Position numbers and translations under genes: made by a program. From assembly GCA_037783545.1 (NCBI GenBank), contig JBBELK010001643.1, positions 1 to 64,000 on the forward strand: DNA of 64,000 nucleotides, read 5' to 3'. Below are positions 9,550 through 21,805 of this stretch, in pieces (positions within the stretch are counted from its first letter, which is position 1; each line of letters starts with the position of its first letter). The notes beneath the pieces were generated by a model. It was not told the origin of the DNA. It made no database searches and was given only the letters and a program-made list of their open reading frames with translations. This DNA is from Henricia sp. BOLD:AAB3569 (lineage: Eukaryota > Echinodermata > Asteroidea > Spinulosida > Echinasteridae).

Positions 9550-9743
9550 GTGTGTCCCAAATGCCGGCAAATTTGGAAATCAAGGAATTTTCCAACCAAC
9601 TTCAAATTTTGCATGCTCCAAACTGTATATATTCCGCACTTGTCATGCAAAATTGACAGATTTTCGCTTGGAAATGATGGAGAAATTTCAGAGTTTAGGG
9701 AAAACGGAGCTCGGCTGCGTGGTTATTCCCCTAACTGTGGCTG
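8923..9743 (+). repeat. 821-bp trimer HOR, unit 1
   Basis: Three monomers (273, 274, 274) repeat in the next 821 bp. Shared variants at offset 821 are CCAAATTGTATAT (9075/9896), CGCCTAACC (9181/10002) and GACGAAGAAA (9404/10225). The third monomer has private changes, CGCTTGGAAATGATGG near 9666 and CTAACTGTGG near 9732. Confidence 0.75.
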
Positions 9744-10564
9744 TTGGGACACCCTGCGCATGCGCTGGTGTACATTTGTACGGCCGTTGACTCACCCCAG
9801 ATTGTGACGGGAATTAGGTCAAAGTGTGTCCCAAATGCCGGCAAATTTGGAAATCAAGGAATTTTCCAACCAACTTCAAATTTTGCATGCTCCAAATTGT
9901 ATATATTCCGCACTTGTCATGCAAAATTGACAGATTTTCGCTGGGAAATGACGGAGAAATTTCAGAGTTTAGGGAAAACGGAGCTCGGCTGCGTGGTTAT
10001 TCGCCTAACCGTGGCTGTTGGGACACCCTGCGCCGCGCTGGTGTACATTTGTACGGCCGTTGACTCACCCCAGATTGTGACGGGAATTAGGTCAAAGTGT
10101 GTCCCAAATGCCGGCAAATTTGGAAATCAAGGAATTTTCCAACCAACTTCAAATTTTGCATGCTCCAAACTGTATATATTCCGCACTTGTCATGCAAAAT
10201 TGACAGATTTTCGCTGGGAAATGACGAAGAAATTTCAGAGTTTAGGGAAAACGGAGCTCGGCTGCGTGGTTATTCCCCTAACCGTGGCTGTTGGGACACC
10301 CTGCGCATGCGCTGGTGTACATTTATACGGCCGTTGACTCACCCCAGATTGTGACGGGAATTAGGTCAAAGTGTGTCCCAAATGCCGGCAAATTTGGAAA
10401 TCAAGGAATTTTCCAACCAACTTCAAATTTTGCATGCTCCAAACTGTATATATTCCGCACTTGTCATGCAAAATTGACAGATTTTCGCTGGGAAATGACG
10501 GAGAAATTTCAGAGTTTAGGGAAAACGGAGCTCGGCTGCGTGGTTATTCCCCTAACCGTGGCTG
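9744..10564 (+). repeat. 821-bp trimer HOR, unit 2
   Basis: This repeats the preceding unit for its first two monomers. The second monomer ends in TTTATACGG rather than TTTCTACGG, and the third monomer is close to the canonical sequence, so the homology ends near 10.3 kb. Confidence 0.7.
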
Positions 10565-11462
10565 TTGGGACACCCTGCGCCGCGCTGGTGTACATTTGTA
10601 CGGCCGTTGACTCACCCCAGATTGTGACGGGTATTAGGTCAAAGTGTGTCCCAAATGCCGGCAAATTTGGAAATCAAGGAATTTTCCAACCAACTTCAAA
10701 TTTTGCATGCTCCAAACTGTATATATTCCGCACTTGTCATGCAAAATTGACAGATTTTCGCTGGGAAATGACGGAGAAATTTCAGAGTTTAGGGAAAACG
10801 GAGCTCGGCTGCGTGGTTATTCCCCTAACCGTGGCTGTTGGGACACCCTGCGCCGCGCTGGTGTACATTTGTACGGCCGTTGACTCACCCCAGATTGTGA
10901 AGGGAATTAGGTCAAAGTGTGTCCCAAATGCCGGCAAATTTTGAAATCAAGGAATTTTCCAACCAACTTCAAATTTTGCATGCTCCAAACTGTATATATT
11001 CCGCACTTGTCATGCAAAATTGACAGATTTTCGCTGGGAAATGAAGGAGAAATTTCAGAGTTTAGGGAAAACGGAGCTCGGCTGCGTGGTTATTCGCCTA
11101 ACCGTGGCTGTTGGGACACCCTGCGCCGCGCTGGTGTACATTTCTACGGCCGTTGACTCACCCCAGTTTGTGACGGGAATTAGGTCAAAGTGTGTCCCAA
11201 ATGCCGGCAAATTTGGAAATCAAGGAATTTTCCAACCAACTTCAAATTTTGCATGCTCCAAACTGTATATATTCCGCACTTGTCATGCAAAATTGACAGA
11301 TTTTCGCTGGGAAATGACGAAGAAATTTCAGAGTTTAGGGAAAACGGAGCTCGGCTGCGTGGTTATTCCCCTAACCGTGGCTGTTGGACACCCTGCGCAT
11401 GCGCTGGTGTACATTTATACGGCCGTTGACTCACCCCAGATTGTGACGGGAATTAGGTCAAA

Positions 11463-12827
11463 GTGTGTCCCAAATGCCGGCAAATTTGGAAATCAAGGAA
11501 TTTTCCAACCAACTTCAAATTTTGCATGCTCCAAACTGTATATATTCCGCACTTGTCATGCAAAATTGACAGATTTTCGCTGGGAAATGACGGAGAAATT
11601 TCAGAGTTTAGGGAAAACGGAGCTCGGCTGCGTGGTTATTTCCCTAACCGTGGCTGTTGGGACACCCTGCGCCGCGCTGGTGTACATTTGTACGGCCGTT
11701 GACTCACCCCAGATTGTGACGGGAATTAGGTCAAAGTGTGTCCCAAATGCCGGCAAATTTGGAAATCAAGGAATTTTCCAACCAACTTCAAATTTTGCAT
11801 GCTCCAAACTGTATATATTCCGCACTTGTCATGCAAAATTGACAGATTTTCGCTGGGAAATGACGGAGAAATTTCAGAGTTTAGGGAAAACGGAGCTCGG
11901 CTGCGTGGTTATTCCCCTAACCGTGGCTGTTGGGACACCCTGCGCCGCGCTGGTGTACATTTGTACGGCCGTTGACTCACCCCATATTGTGAAGGGAATT
12001 AGGTCAAAGTGTGTCCCAAATGCCGGCAAATTTTGAAATCAAGGAATTTTCCAACCAACTTCAAATTTTGCATGCTCCAAACTGTATATATTCCGCACTT
12101 GTCATGCAAAATTGACAGATTTTCGCTGGGAAATGAAGGAGAAATTTCAGAGTTTAGGGAAAACGGAGCTCGGCTGCGTGGTTATTCGCCTAACCGTGGC
12201 TGTTAGGACACCCTGCGCCGCGCTGGTGTACATTTCTACGGCCGTTGACTCACCCCAGTTTGTGACGGGAATTAGGTCAAAGTGTGTCCCAAATGCCGTC
12301 AAATTTGGAAATCAAGGAATTTTCCAACCAACTTCAAATTTTGCATGCTCCAAACTGTATATATTCCGCACTTGTCATGCAAAATTGACAGATTTTCGCT
12401 GGGAAATGACGGAGAAATTTCAGAGTTTAGGGAAAACGGAGCTCGGCTGCGTGGTTATTCCCCTAACCGTGGCTGTTGGGACACCCTGCGCCGCGCTGGT
12501 GTACATTTGTACGGCCGTTGACTCACCCCAGATTGTGAAGGGAATTAGGTCAAAGTGTGTCCCAAATGCCGGCAAATTTGGAAATCAAGGAATTTTCCAA
12601 CCAACTTCAAATTTTGCATGCTCCAAACTGTATATATTCCGCACTTGTCATGCAAAATTGACAGATTTTCGCTGGGAAATGAAGGAGAAATTTCAGAGTT
12701 TAGGGAAAACGGAGCTCGGCTGCGTGGTTATTCGCCTAACCGTGGCTGTTAGGACACCCTGCGCCGCGCTGGTGTACATTTCTACGGCCGTTGACTCACC
12801 CCAGTTTGTGACGGGAATTAGGTCAAA
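11463..12827 (+). repeat. 1365-bp pentamer HOR, unit 1
   Basis: Five 273-bp monomers form a unit repeated with an offset of exactly 1365 bp. Linked markers are TTATTTCCCTAACC (11638/13003), CCCCATATTGTGAAGG (near 11983/13348), AAATTTTGAAATC (near 12031/13396), CTGTTAGGACACC (near 12204/13569 and 12750/14115) and GCCGTCAAATTT (near 12298/13663 and 12844/14209). Monomers 3-5 also contain an internal 546-bp dimer marked by AATGAAGGAG, CGCCTAACC and CCCCAGTTTGTG. Confidence 0.85.
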
Positions 12828-14192
12828 GTGTGTCCCAAATGCCGTCAAATTTGGAAATCAAGGAATTTTCCAACCAACTTCAAATTTTGCATGCTCCAAA
12901 CTGTATATATTCCGCACTTGTCATGCAAAATTGACAGATTTTCGCTAGGAAATGACGGAGAAATTTCAGAGTTTAGGGAAAACGGAGCTCGGCTGCGTGG
13001 TTATTTCCCTAACCGTGGCTGTTGGGACACCCTGCGCCGCGCTGGTGTACATTTGTACGGCCGTTGACTCACCCCAGATTGTGACGGGAATTAGGTCAAA
13101 GTGTGTCCCAAATGCCGGCAAATTTGGAAATCAAGGAATTTTCCAACCAACTTCAAATTTTGCATGCTCCAAACTGTATATATTCCGCACTTGTCATGCA
13201 AAATTGACAGATTTTCGCTGGGAAATGACGGAGAAATTTCAGAGTTTAGGGAAAACGGAGCTCGGCTGCGTGGTTATTCCCCTAACCGTGGCTGTTGGGA
13301 CACCCTGCGCCGCGCTGGTGTACATTTGTACGGCCGTTGACTCACCCCATATTGTGAAGGGAATTAGGTCAAAGTGTGTCCCAAATGCCGGCAAATTTTG
13401 AAATCAAGGAATTTTCCAACCAACTTCAAATTTTGCATGCTCCAAACTGTATATATTCCGCACTTGTCATGCAAAATTGACAGATTTTCGCTGGGAAATG
13501 AAGGAGAAATTTCAGAGTTTAGGGAAAACGGAGCTCGGCTGCGTGGTTATTCGCCTAACCGTGGCTGTTAGGACACCCTGCGCCGCGCTGGTGTACATTT
13601 CTACGGCCGTTGACTCACCCCAGTTTGTGACGGGAATTAGGTCAAAGTGTGTCCCAAATGCCGTCAAATTTGGAAATCAAGGAATTTTCCAACCAACTTC
13701 AAATTTTGCATGCTCCAAACTGTATATATTCCGCACTTGTCATGCAAAATTGACAGATTTTCGCTGGGAAATGACGGAGAAATTTCAGAGTTTAGGGAAA
13801 ACGGAGCTCGGCTGCGTGGTTATTCCCCTAACCGTGGCTGTTGGGACACCCTGCGCCGCGCTGGTGTACATTTGTACGGCCGTTGACTCACCCCAGATTG
13901 TGAAGGGAATTAGGTCAAAGTGTGTCCCAAATGCCGGCAAATTTGGAAATCAAGGAATTTTCCAACCAACTTCAAATTTTGCATGCTCCAAACTGTATAT
14001 ATTCCGCACTTGTCATGCAAAATTGACAGATTTTCGCTGGGAAATGAAGGAGAAATTTCAGAGTTTAGGGAAAACGGAGCTCGGCTGCGTGGTTATTCGC
14101 CTAACCGTGGCTGTTAGGACACCCTGCGCCGCGCTGGTGTACATTTCTACGGCCGTTGACTCACCCCAGTTTGTGACGGGAATTAGGTCAAA
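12828..14192 (+). repeat. 1365-bp pentamer HOR, unit 2
   Basis: This is a near-identical copy of 11463-12827. I noted one private change, CGCTAGG near 12947, which puts a stop in the otherwise open frame. The next monomer (14193) continues like monomer 4 rather than restarting the unit cleanly, so amplification here was not perfectly in register. Confidence 0.85.
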
Positions 14193-16077
14193 GTGTGTCC
14201 CAAATGCCGTCAAATTTGGAAATCAAGGAATTTTCCAACCAACTTCAAATTTTGCATGCTCCAAACTGTATATATTCCGCACTTGTCATGCAAAATTGAC
14301 AGATTTTCGCTGGGAAATGACGGAGAAATTTCAGAGTTTAGGGAAAACGGAGCTCGGCTGCGTGGTTATTCCCCTAACCGTGGCTGTTGGGACACCCTGC
14401 GCCGCGCTGGTGTACATTTGTACGGCCGTTGACTCACCCCAGGTTGTGACGGGAATTAGGTCAAAGTGTGTCCCAAATGCCGGCAAATTTGGAAATCAAG
14501 GAATTTTCCAACCAACTTCAAATTTTGCATGCTCCAAACTGTATATATTCCGCACTTGTCATGCAAAATTGACAGATTTTCGCTGGGAAATGAAGGAGAA
14601 ATTTCAGAGTTTAGGGAAAACGGAGCTCGGCTGCGTGGTTATTCGCCTAACCGTGGCTGTTGGGACACCCTGCGCCGCGCTGGTGTACATTTGTACGGCC
14701 GTTGACTCACCCCAGATTGTGACGGGAATTAGGTCAAAGTGTGTCCCAAATGCCGGCAAATTTGGAAATCAAGGAATTTTCCAACCAACTTCAAATTTTG
14801 CATGCTCCAAACTGTATATATTCCGCACTTGTCATGCAAAATTGACAGATTTTCGCTGGGAAATGACGGAGAAATTTCAGAGTTTAGGGAAAACGGAGCT
14901 CGGCTGCGTGGTTATTTCCCTAACCGTGGCTGTTGGGACACCCTGCGCCGCGCTGGTGTACATTTGTACGGCCGTTGACTCACCCCAGGTTGTGACGGGA
15001 ATTAGGTCAAAGTGTGTCCCAAATGCCGGCAAATTTGGAAATCAAGGAATTTTCCAACCAACTTCAAATTTTGCATGCTCCAAACTGTATATATTCCGCA
15101 CTTGTCATGCAAAATTGACAGATTTTCGCTGGGAAATGAAGGAGAAATTTCAGAGTTTAGGGAAAACGGAGCTCGGCTGCGTGGTTATTCGCCTAACCGT
15201 GGCTGTTGGGACACCCTGCGCCGCGCTGGTGTACATTTGTACGGCCGTTGACTCACCCCAGATTGTGACGGGAATTAGGTCAAAGTGTGTCCCAAATGCC
15301 GGCAAATTTGGAAATCAAGGAATTTTCCAACCAACTTCAAATTTTGCATGCTCCAAACTGTATATATTCCGCACTTGTCATGCAAAATTGACAGATTTTC
15401 GCTGGGAAATGAAGGAGAAATTTCAGAGTTTAGGGAAAACGGAGCTCGGCTGGGTGGTTATTCGCCTAACCGTGGCTGTTGGGACACCCTGCGCCGCGCT
15501 GGTGTACATTTGTACGGCCGTTGACTCACCCCAGATTGTGACGGGAATTAGGTCAAAGTGTGTCCCAAATGCCGGCAAATTTGGAAATCAAGGAATTTTC
15601 CAACCAACTTCAAATTTTGCATGCTCCAAACTGTATATATTCCGCACTTGTCATGCAAAATTGACAGATTTTCGCTGGGAAATGACGGAGAAATTTCAGA
15701 GTTTAGGGAAAACGGAGCTCGGCTGCGTGGTTATTCCCCTAACCGTGGCTGTTGGGACACCCTGCGCATGCGCCGCGCTGGTGTACATTTCTACGGCCGT
15801 TGACTCACCCCAGATTGTGACGGGAATTAGGTCAAAGTGTGTCCCAAATGCCGGCAAATTTGGAAATCAAGGAATTTTCCAACCAACTTCAAATTTTGCA
15901 TGCTCCAAACTGTATATATTCCGCACTTGTCATGCAAAATTGACAGATTTTCGCTGGGAAATGACGGAGACATTTCAGAGTTTAGGGAAAACGGAGCTCG
16001 GCTGCGTGGTTATTCCCCTAACCGTGGCTGTTGGGACACCCTGCGCATGCGCTGGTGTACATTTCTACGGCCGTTGA
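13477..16077 (+). other. Longest open frame (866 codons), judged non-coding
   Basis: This frame is a string of a 91-residue repeat (TELGCVVIPLTVAVGTPCAA and onward), one per 273-bp monomer. It is open only because 273 is divisible by three and one monomer frame lacks stops; it ends where a 274-bp monomer shifts the frame. In a hand tally of about 40 recurrent variants across the array, most fall at first and second codon positions and several create stops (CGCTAG, TTTTGA, TTTTAG), unlike a protein under selection. Its start lies mid-array with no upstream promoter or unique exon. Similar runs at 52036-54492, 20434-22671 and 37644-39677 have the same explanation. Translation from a read-through transcript cannot be excluded. 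Confidence 0.85.
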
Positions 16078-16583
16078 CTCACCCCAGATTGTGACGGGAA
16101 TTAGGTCAAAGTGTGTCCCAAATGCCGGCAAATTTGGAAATCAAGGAATTTTCCAACCAACTTCAAATTTTGCATGCTCCAAACTGTATATATTCCGCAC
16201 TTGTCATGCAAAATTGACAGATTTTCGCTGGGAAATGACGGAGAAATTTCAGAGTTTAGGGAAAACGGAGCTCGGCTGCGTGGTTATTCCCCTAACCGTG
16301 GCTGTTGGGACACCCTGCGCATGCGCCGCGCTGGTGTACATTTGTACGGCCGTTGACTCACCCCAGATTGTGACGGGAATTAGGTCAAAGTGTGTCCCAA
16401 ATGCCGGCAAATTTGGAAATCAAGGAATTTTCCAACCAACTTCAAATTTTGCATGCTCCAAACTGTATATATTCCGCACTTGTCATGCAAAATTGACAGA
16501 TTTTCGCTGGGAAATGACGAAGAAATTTCAGAGTTTAGGGAAAACGGAGCTCGGATGCGTGGTTATTCCCCTAACCGTGGCTG
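14193..16583 (+). repeat. Mixed block with a 546-bp dimer
   Basis: Monomers with CCCCAGGTTGTG (near 14442 and 14988, 546 bp apart) alternate with AATGAAGGAG/CGCCTAACC monomers, making a dimer carried on from the pentamer to the left. TGGGTGGTTATTCG appears near 15453 and again near 22053. 279- and 274-bp monomers reappear from about 15.76 kb, marking the transition to the next HOR. Confidence 0.7.
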
Positions 16584-17409
16584 TTGGGACACCCTGCGCA
16601 TGCGCTGGTGTACATTTATACGGCCGTTGACTCACCCCAGATTGTGACGGGAATTAGGTCAAAGTGTGTCCCAAATGCCGGCAAATTTGGAAATCAAGGA
16701 ATTTTCCAACCAACTTCAAATTTTGCATGCTCCAAACTGTATATATTCCGCAGTTGTCATGCAAAATTGACAGATTTTCGCTGGGAAATGACGGAGAAAT
16801 TTCAGAGTTTAGGGAAAACGGAGCTCGGCTGCGTGGTTATTCCCCTAACCGTGGCTGTTGGGACACCCTGCGCCGCGCTGGTGTACATTTGTACGGCCGT
16901 TGACTCACCCCAGATTGTGACGGGAATTAGGTCAAAGTGTGTCCCAAATGCCGGCAAATTTGGAAATCAAGGAATTTTCCAACCAACTTCAAATTTTGCA
17001 TGCTCCAAACTGTATATATTCCGCACTTGTCATGCAAAATTGACAGATTTTCGCTGGGAAATGACGGAGAAATTTCAGAGTTTAGGGAAAACGGAGCTCG
17101 GCTGCGTGGTTATTCCCCTAACCGTGGCTGTTGGGACACCCTGCGCATGCGCCGCGCTGGTGTACATTTGTACGGCCGTTGACTCACCCCAGATTGTGAC
17201 GGGAATTAGGTCAAAGTGTGTCCCAAATGCCGGCAAATTTGGAAATCAAGGAATTTTCCAACCAACTTCAAATTTTGCATGCTCCAAACTGTATATATTC
17301 CGCACTTGTCATGCAAAATTGACAGATTTTCGCTGGGAAATGACGAAGAAATTTCAGAGTTTAGGGAAAACGGAGCTCGGATGCGTGGTTATTCCCCTAA
17401 CCGTGGCTG
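16584..17409 (+). repeat. 826-bp trimer HOR, first unit
   Basis: The trimer is 273 + 279 + 274 bp. Diagnostic variants recur at 826 bp: CCGCAGTTGTC (near 16753, 17579 and 18405), GACGAAGAAA and CTCGGATGCG (16555, 17381 and 18207). This unit has the ordinary CTCGGCTGCG in its 279-bp monomer, where the next unit has CTCGGTTGCG. Confidence 0.85.
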
Positions 17410-19607
17410 TTGGGACACCCTGCGCATGCGCTGGTGTACATTTATACGGCCGTTGACTCACCCCAGATTGTGACGGGAATTAGGTCAAAGTGTGTCCCAA
17501 ATGCCGGCAAATTTGGAAATCAAGGAATTTTCCAACCAACTTCAAATTTTGCATGCTCCAAACTGTATATATTCCGCAGTTGTCATGCAAAATTGACAGA
17601 TTTTCGCTGGGAAATGACGGAGAAATTTCAGAGTTTAGGGAAAACGGAGCTCGGCTGCGTGGTTATTCCCCTAACCGTGGCTGTTGGGACACCCTGCGCC
17701 GCGCTGGTGTACATTTGTACGGCCGTTGACTCACCCCAGATTGTGACGGGAATTAGGTCAAAGTGTGTCCCAAATGCCGGCAAATTTGGAAATCAAGGAA
17801 TTTTCCAACCAACTTCAAATTTTGCATGCTCCAAACTGTATATATTCCGCACTTGTCATGCAAAATTGACAGATTTTCGCTGGGAAATGACGGAGAAATT
17901 TCAGAGTTTAGGGAAAACGGAGCTCGGTTGCGTGGTTATTCCCCTAACCGTGGCTGTTGGGACACCCTGCGCATGCGCCGCGCTGGTGTACATTTGTACG
18001 GCCGTTGACTCACCCCAGATTGTGACGGGAATTAGGTCAAAGTGTGTCCCAAATGCCGGCAAATTTGGAAATCAAGGAATTTTCCAACCAACTTCAAATT
18101 TTGCATGCTCCAAACTGTATATATTCCGCACTTGTCATGCAAAATTGACAGATTTTCGCTGGGAAATGACGAAGAAATTTCAGAGTTTAGGGAAAACGGA
18201 GCTCGGATGCGTGGTTATTCCCCTAACCGTGGCTGTTGGGACACCCTGCGCATGCGCTGGTGTACATTTATACGGCCGTTGACTCACCCCAGATTGTGAC
18301 GGGAATTAGGTCAAAGTGTGTCCCAAATGCCGGCAAATTTGGAAATCAAGGAATTTTCCAACCAACTTCAAATTTTGCATGCTCCAAACTGTATATATTC
18401 CGCAGTTGTCATGCAAAATTGACAGATTTTCGCTGGGAAATGACGGAGAAATTTCAGAGTTTAGGGAAAACGGAGCTCGGCTGCGTGGTTATTCCCCTAA
18501 CCGTGGCTGTTGGGACACCCTGCGCCGCGCTGGTGTACATTTGTACGGCCGTTGACTCACCCCAGATTGTGACGGGAATTAGGTCAAAGTGTGTCCCAAA
18601 TGCCGGCAAATTTGGAAATCAAGGAATTTTCCAACCAACTTCAAATTTTGCATGCTCCAAACTGTATATATTCCGCACTTGTCATGCAAAATTGACAGAT
18701 TTTCGCTGGGAAATGACGGAGAAATTTCAGAGTTTAGGGAAAACGGAGCTCGGTTGCGTGGTTATTCCCCTAACCGTGGCTGTTGGGACACCCTGCGCCG
18801 CGCTGGTGTACATTTGTACGGCCGTTGACTCACCCCAGATTGTGACGGGAATTAGGTCAAAGTGTGTCCCAAATGCCGGCAAAGTTGGAAATCAAGGAAT
18901 TTTCCAACCAACTTCAAATTTTGCATGCTCCAAACTGTATATATTCCGCACTTGTCATGCAAAATTGACAGATTTTCGCTGGGAAATGACGGAGAAATTT
19001 CAGAGTTTAGGGAAAACGGAGCTCGGCTGCGTGGTTATTCCCCTAACCGTGGCTGTTGGGACACCCTGCGCCGCGCTGGTGTACATTTGTACGGCCGTTG
19101 ACTCACCCCAGATTGTGACGGGAATTAGGTCAAAGTGTGTCCCAAATGCCGGCAAATTTGGAAATCAAGGAATTTTCCAACCAACTTCAAATTTTGCATG
19201 CTCCAAACTGTATATATTCCGCACTTGTCATGCAAAATTGACAGATTTTCGCTGGGAAATGACGGAGAAATTTCAGAGTTTAGGGAAAACGGAGCTCGGC
19301 TGCGTGGTTATTCCCCTAACCGTGGCTGTTGGGACACCCTGCGCATGCGCCGCGCTGGTGTACATTTGTACGGCCGTTGACTCACCCCAGATTGTGACGG
19401 GAATTAGGTCAAAGTGTGTCCCAAATGCCGGCAAATTTGGAAATCAAGGAATTTTCCAACCAACTTCAAATTTTGCATGCTCCAAACTGTATATATTCCG
19501 CACTTGTCATGCAAAATTGACAGATTTTCGCTGGGAAATGACGAAGAAATTTCAGAGTTTAGGGAAAACGGAGCTCGGATGCGTGGTTATTCCCCTAACC
19601 GTGGCTG
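17410..19607 (+). repeat. 2198-bp octamer super-unit, copy 1
   Basis: This joins one 826-bp trimer (17410-18235) and one 1372-bp pentamer (18236-19607). The pentamer looks like the trimer with two extra 273-bp monomers, one marked by GGCAAAGTTGG (18884). The C-to-T change CTCGGTTGCG at 17928 and 18754 ties both parts together. The whole pattern returns 2198 bp downstream, showing nested amplification: trimer first, expansion to pentamer, then duplication of the pair. Confidence 0.85.
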
Positions 19608-21805
19608 TTGGGACACCCTGCGCATGCGCTGGTGTACATTTATACGGCCGTTGACTCACCCCAGATTGTGACGGGAATTAGGTCAAAGTGTGTCCCAAAT
19701 GCCGGCAAATTTGGAAATCAAGGAATTTTCCAACCAACTTCAAATTTTGCATGCTCCAAACTGTATATATTCCGCAGTTGTCATGCAAAATTGACAGATT
19801 TTCGCTGGGAAATGACGGAGAAATTTCAGAGTTTAGGGAAAACGGAGCTCGGCTGCGTGGTTATTCCCCTAACCGTGGCTGTTGGGACACCCTGCGCCGC
19901 GCTGGTGTACATTTGTACGGCCGTTGACTCACCCCAGATTGTGACGGGAATTAGGTCAAAGTGTGTCCCAAATGCCGGCAAATTTGGAAATCAAGGAATT
20001 TTCCAACCAACTTCAAATTTTGCATGCTCCAAACTGTATATATTCCGCACTTGTCATGCAAAATTGACAGATTTTCGCTGGGAAATGACGGAGAAATTTC
20101 AGAGTTTAGGGAAAACGGAGCTCGGTTGCGTGGTTATTCCCCTAACCGTGGCTGTTGGGACACCCTGCGCATGCGCCGCGCTGGTGTACATTTGTACGGC
20201 CGTTGACTCACCCCAGATTGTGACGGGAATTAGGTCAAAGTGTGTCCCAAATGCCGGCAAATTTGGAAATCAAGGAATTTTCCAACCAACTTCAAATTTT
20301 GCATGCTCCAAACTGTATATATTCCGCACTTGTCATGCAAAATTGACAGATTTTCGCTGGGAAATGACGAAGAAATTTCAGAGTTTAGGGAAAACGGAGC
20401 TCGGATGCGTGGTTATTCCCCTAACCGTGGCTGTTGGGACACCCTGCGCATGCGCTGGTGTACATTTATACGGCCGTTGACTCACCCCAGATTGTGACGG
20501 GAATTAGGTCAAAGTGTGTCCCAAATGCCGGCAAATTTGGAAATCAAGGAATTTTCCAACCAACTTCAAATTTTGCATGCTCCAAACTGTATATATTCCG
20601 CAGTTGTCATGCAAAATTGACAGATTTTCGCTGGGAAATGACGGAGAAATTTCAGAGTTTAGGGAAAACGGAGCTCGGCTGCGTGGTTATTCCCCTAACC
20701 GTGGCTGTTGGGACACCCTGCGCCGCGCTGGTGTACATTTGTACGGCCGTTGACTCACCCCAGATTGTGACGGGAATTAGGTCAAAGTGTGTCCCAAATG
20801 CCGGCAAATTTGGAAATCAAGGAATTTTCCAACCAACTTCAAATTTTGCATGCTCCAAACTGTATATATTCCGCACTTGTCATGCAAAATTGACAGATTT
20901 TCGCTGGGAAATGACGGAGAAATTTCAGAGTTTAGGGAAAACGGAGCTCGGTTGCGTGGTTATTCCCCTAACCGTGGCTGTTGGGACACCCTGCGCCGCG
21001 CTGGTGTACATTTGTACGGCCGTTGACTCACCCCAGATTGTGACGGGAATTAGGTCAAAGTGTGTCCCAAATGCCGGCAAAGTTGGAAATCAAGGAATTT
21101 TCCAACCAACTTCAAATTTTGCATGCTCCAAACTGTATATATTCCGCACTTGTCATGCAAAATTGACAGATTTTCGCTGGGAAATGACGGAGAAATTTCA
21201 GAGTTTAGGGAAAACGGAGCTCGGCTGCGTGGTTATTCCCCTAACCGTGGCTGTTGGGACACCCTGCGCCGCGCTGGTGTACATTTGTACGGCCGTTGAC
21301 TCACCCCAGATTGTGACGGGAATTAGGTCAAAGTGTGTCCCAAATGCCGGCAAATTTGGAAATCAAGGAATTTTCCAACCAACTTCAAATTTTGCATGCT
21401 CCAAACTGTATATATTCCGCACTTGTCCTGCAAAATTGACAGATTTTCGCTGGGAAATGACGGAGAAATTTCAGAGTTTAGGGAAAACGGAGCTCGGCTG
21501 CGTGGTTATTCCCCTAACCGTGGCTGTTGGGACACCCTGCGCCGCGCTGGTGTACATTTGTACGGCCGTTGACTCACCCCAGATTGTGACGGGAATTAGG
21601 TCAAAGTGTGTCCCAAATGCCGGCAAATTTGGAAATCAAGGAATTTTCCAACCAACTTCAAATTTTGCATGCTCCAAACTGTATATATTCCGCACTTGTC
21701 ATGCAAAATTGACAGATTTTCGCTGGGAAATGACGGAGAAATTTCAGAGTTTAGGGAAAACGGAGCTCGGCTGCGTGGTTATTCCCCTAACCGTGGCTGT
21801 TGGGA
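19608..21805 (+). repeat. 2198-bp octamer super-unit, copy 2
   Basis: Markers match copy 1 at offset 2198: CTCGGTTGCG at 20126 and 20952, and GGCAAAGTTGG at 21082. After about 21.33 kb the copies diverge: the fourth monomer of the pentamer is a 273-bp form with CTTGTCCTGC near 21428, and the expected GACGAAGAAA/CTCGGATGCG monomer is missing. The right border of the duplication is therefore near 21.3 kb. Confidence 0.8.
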
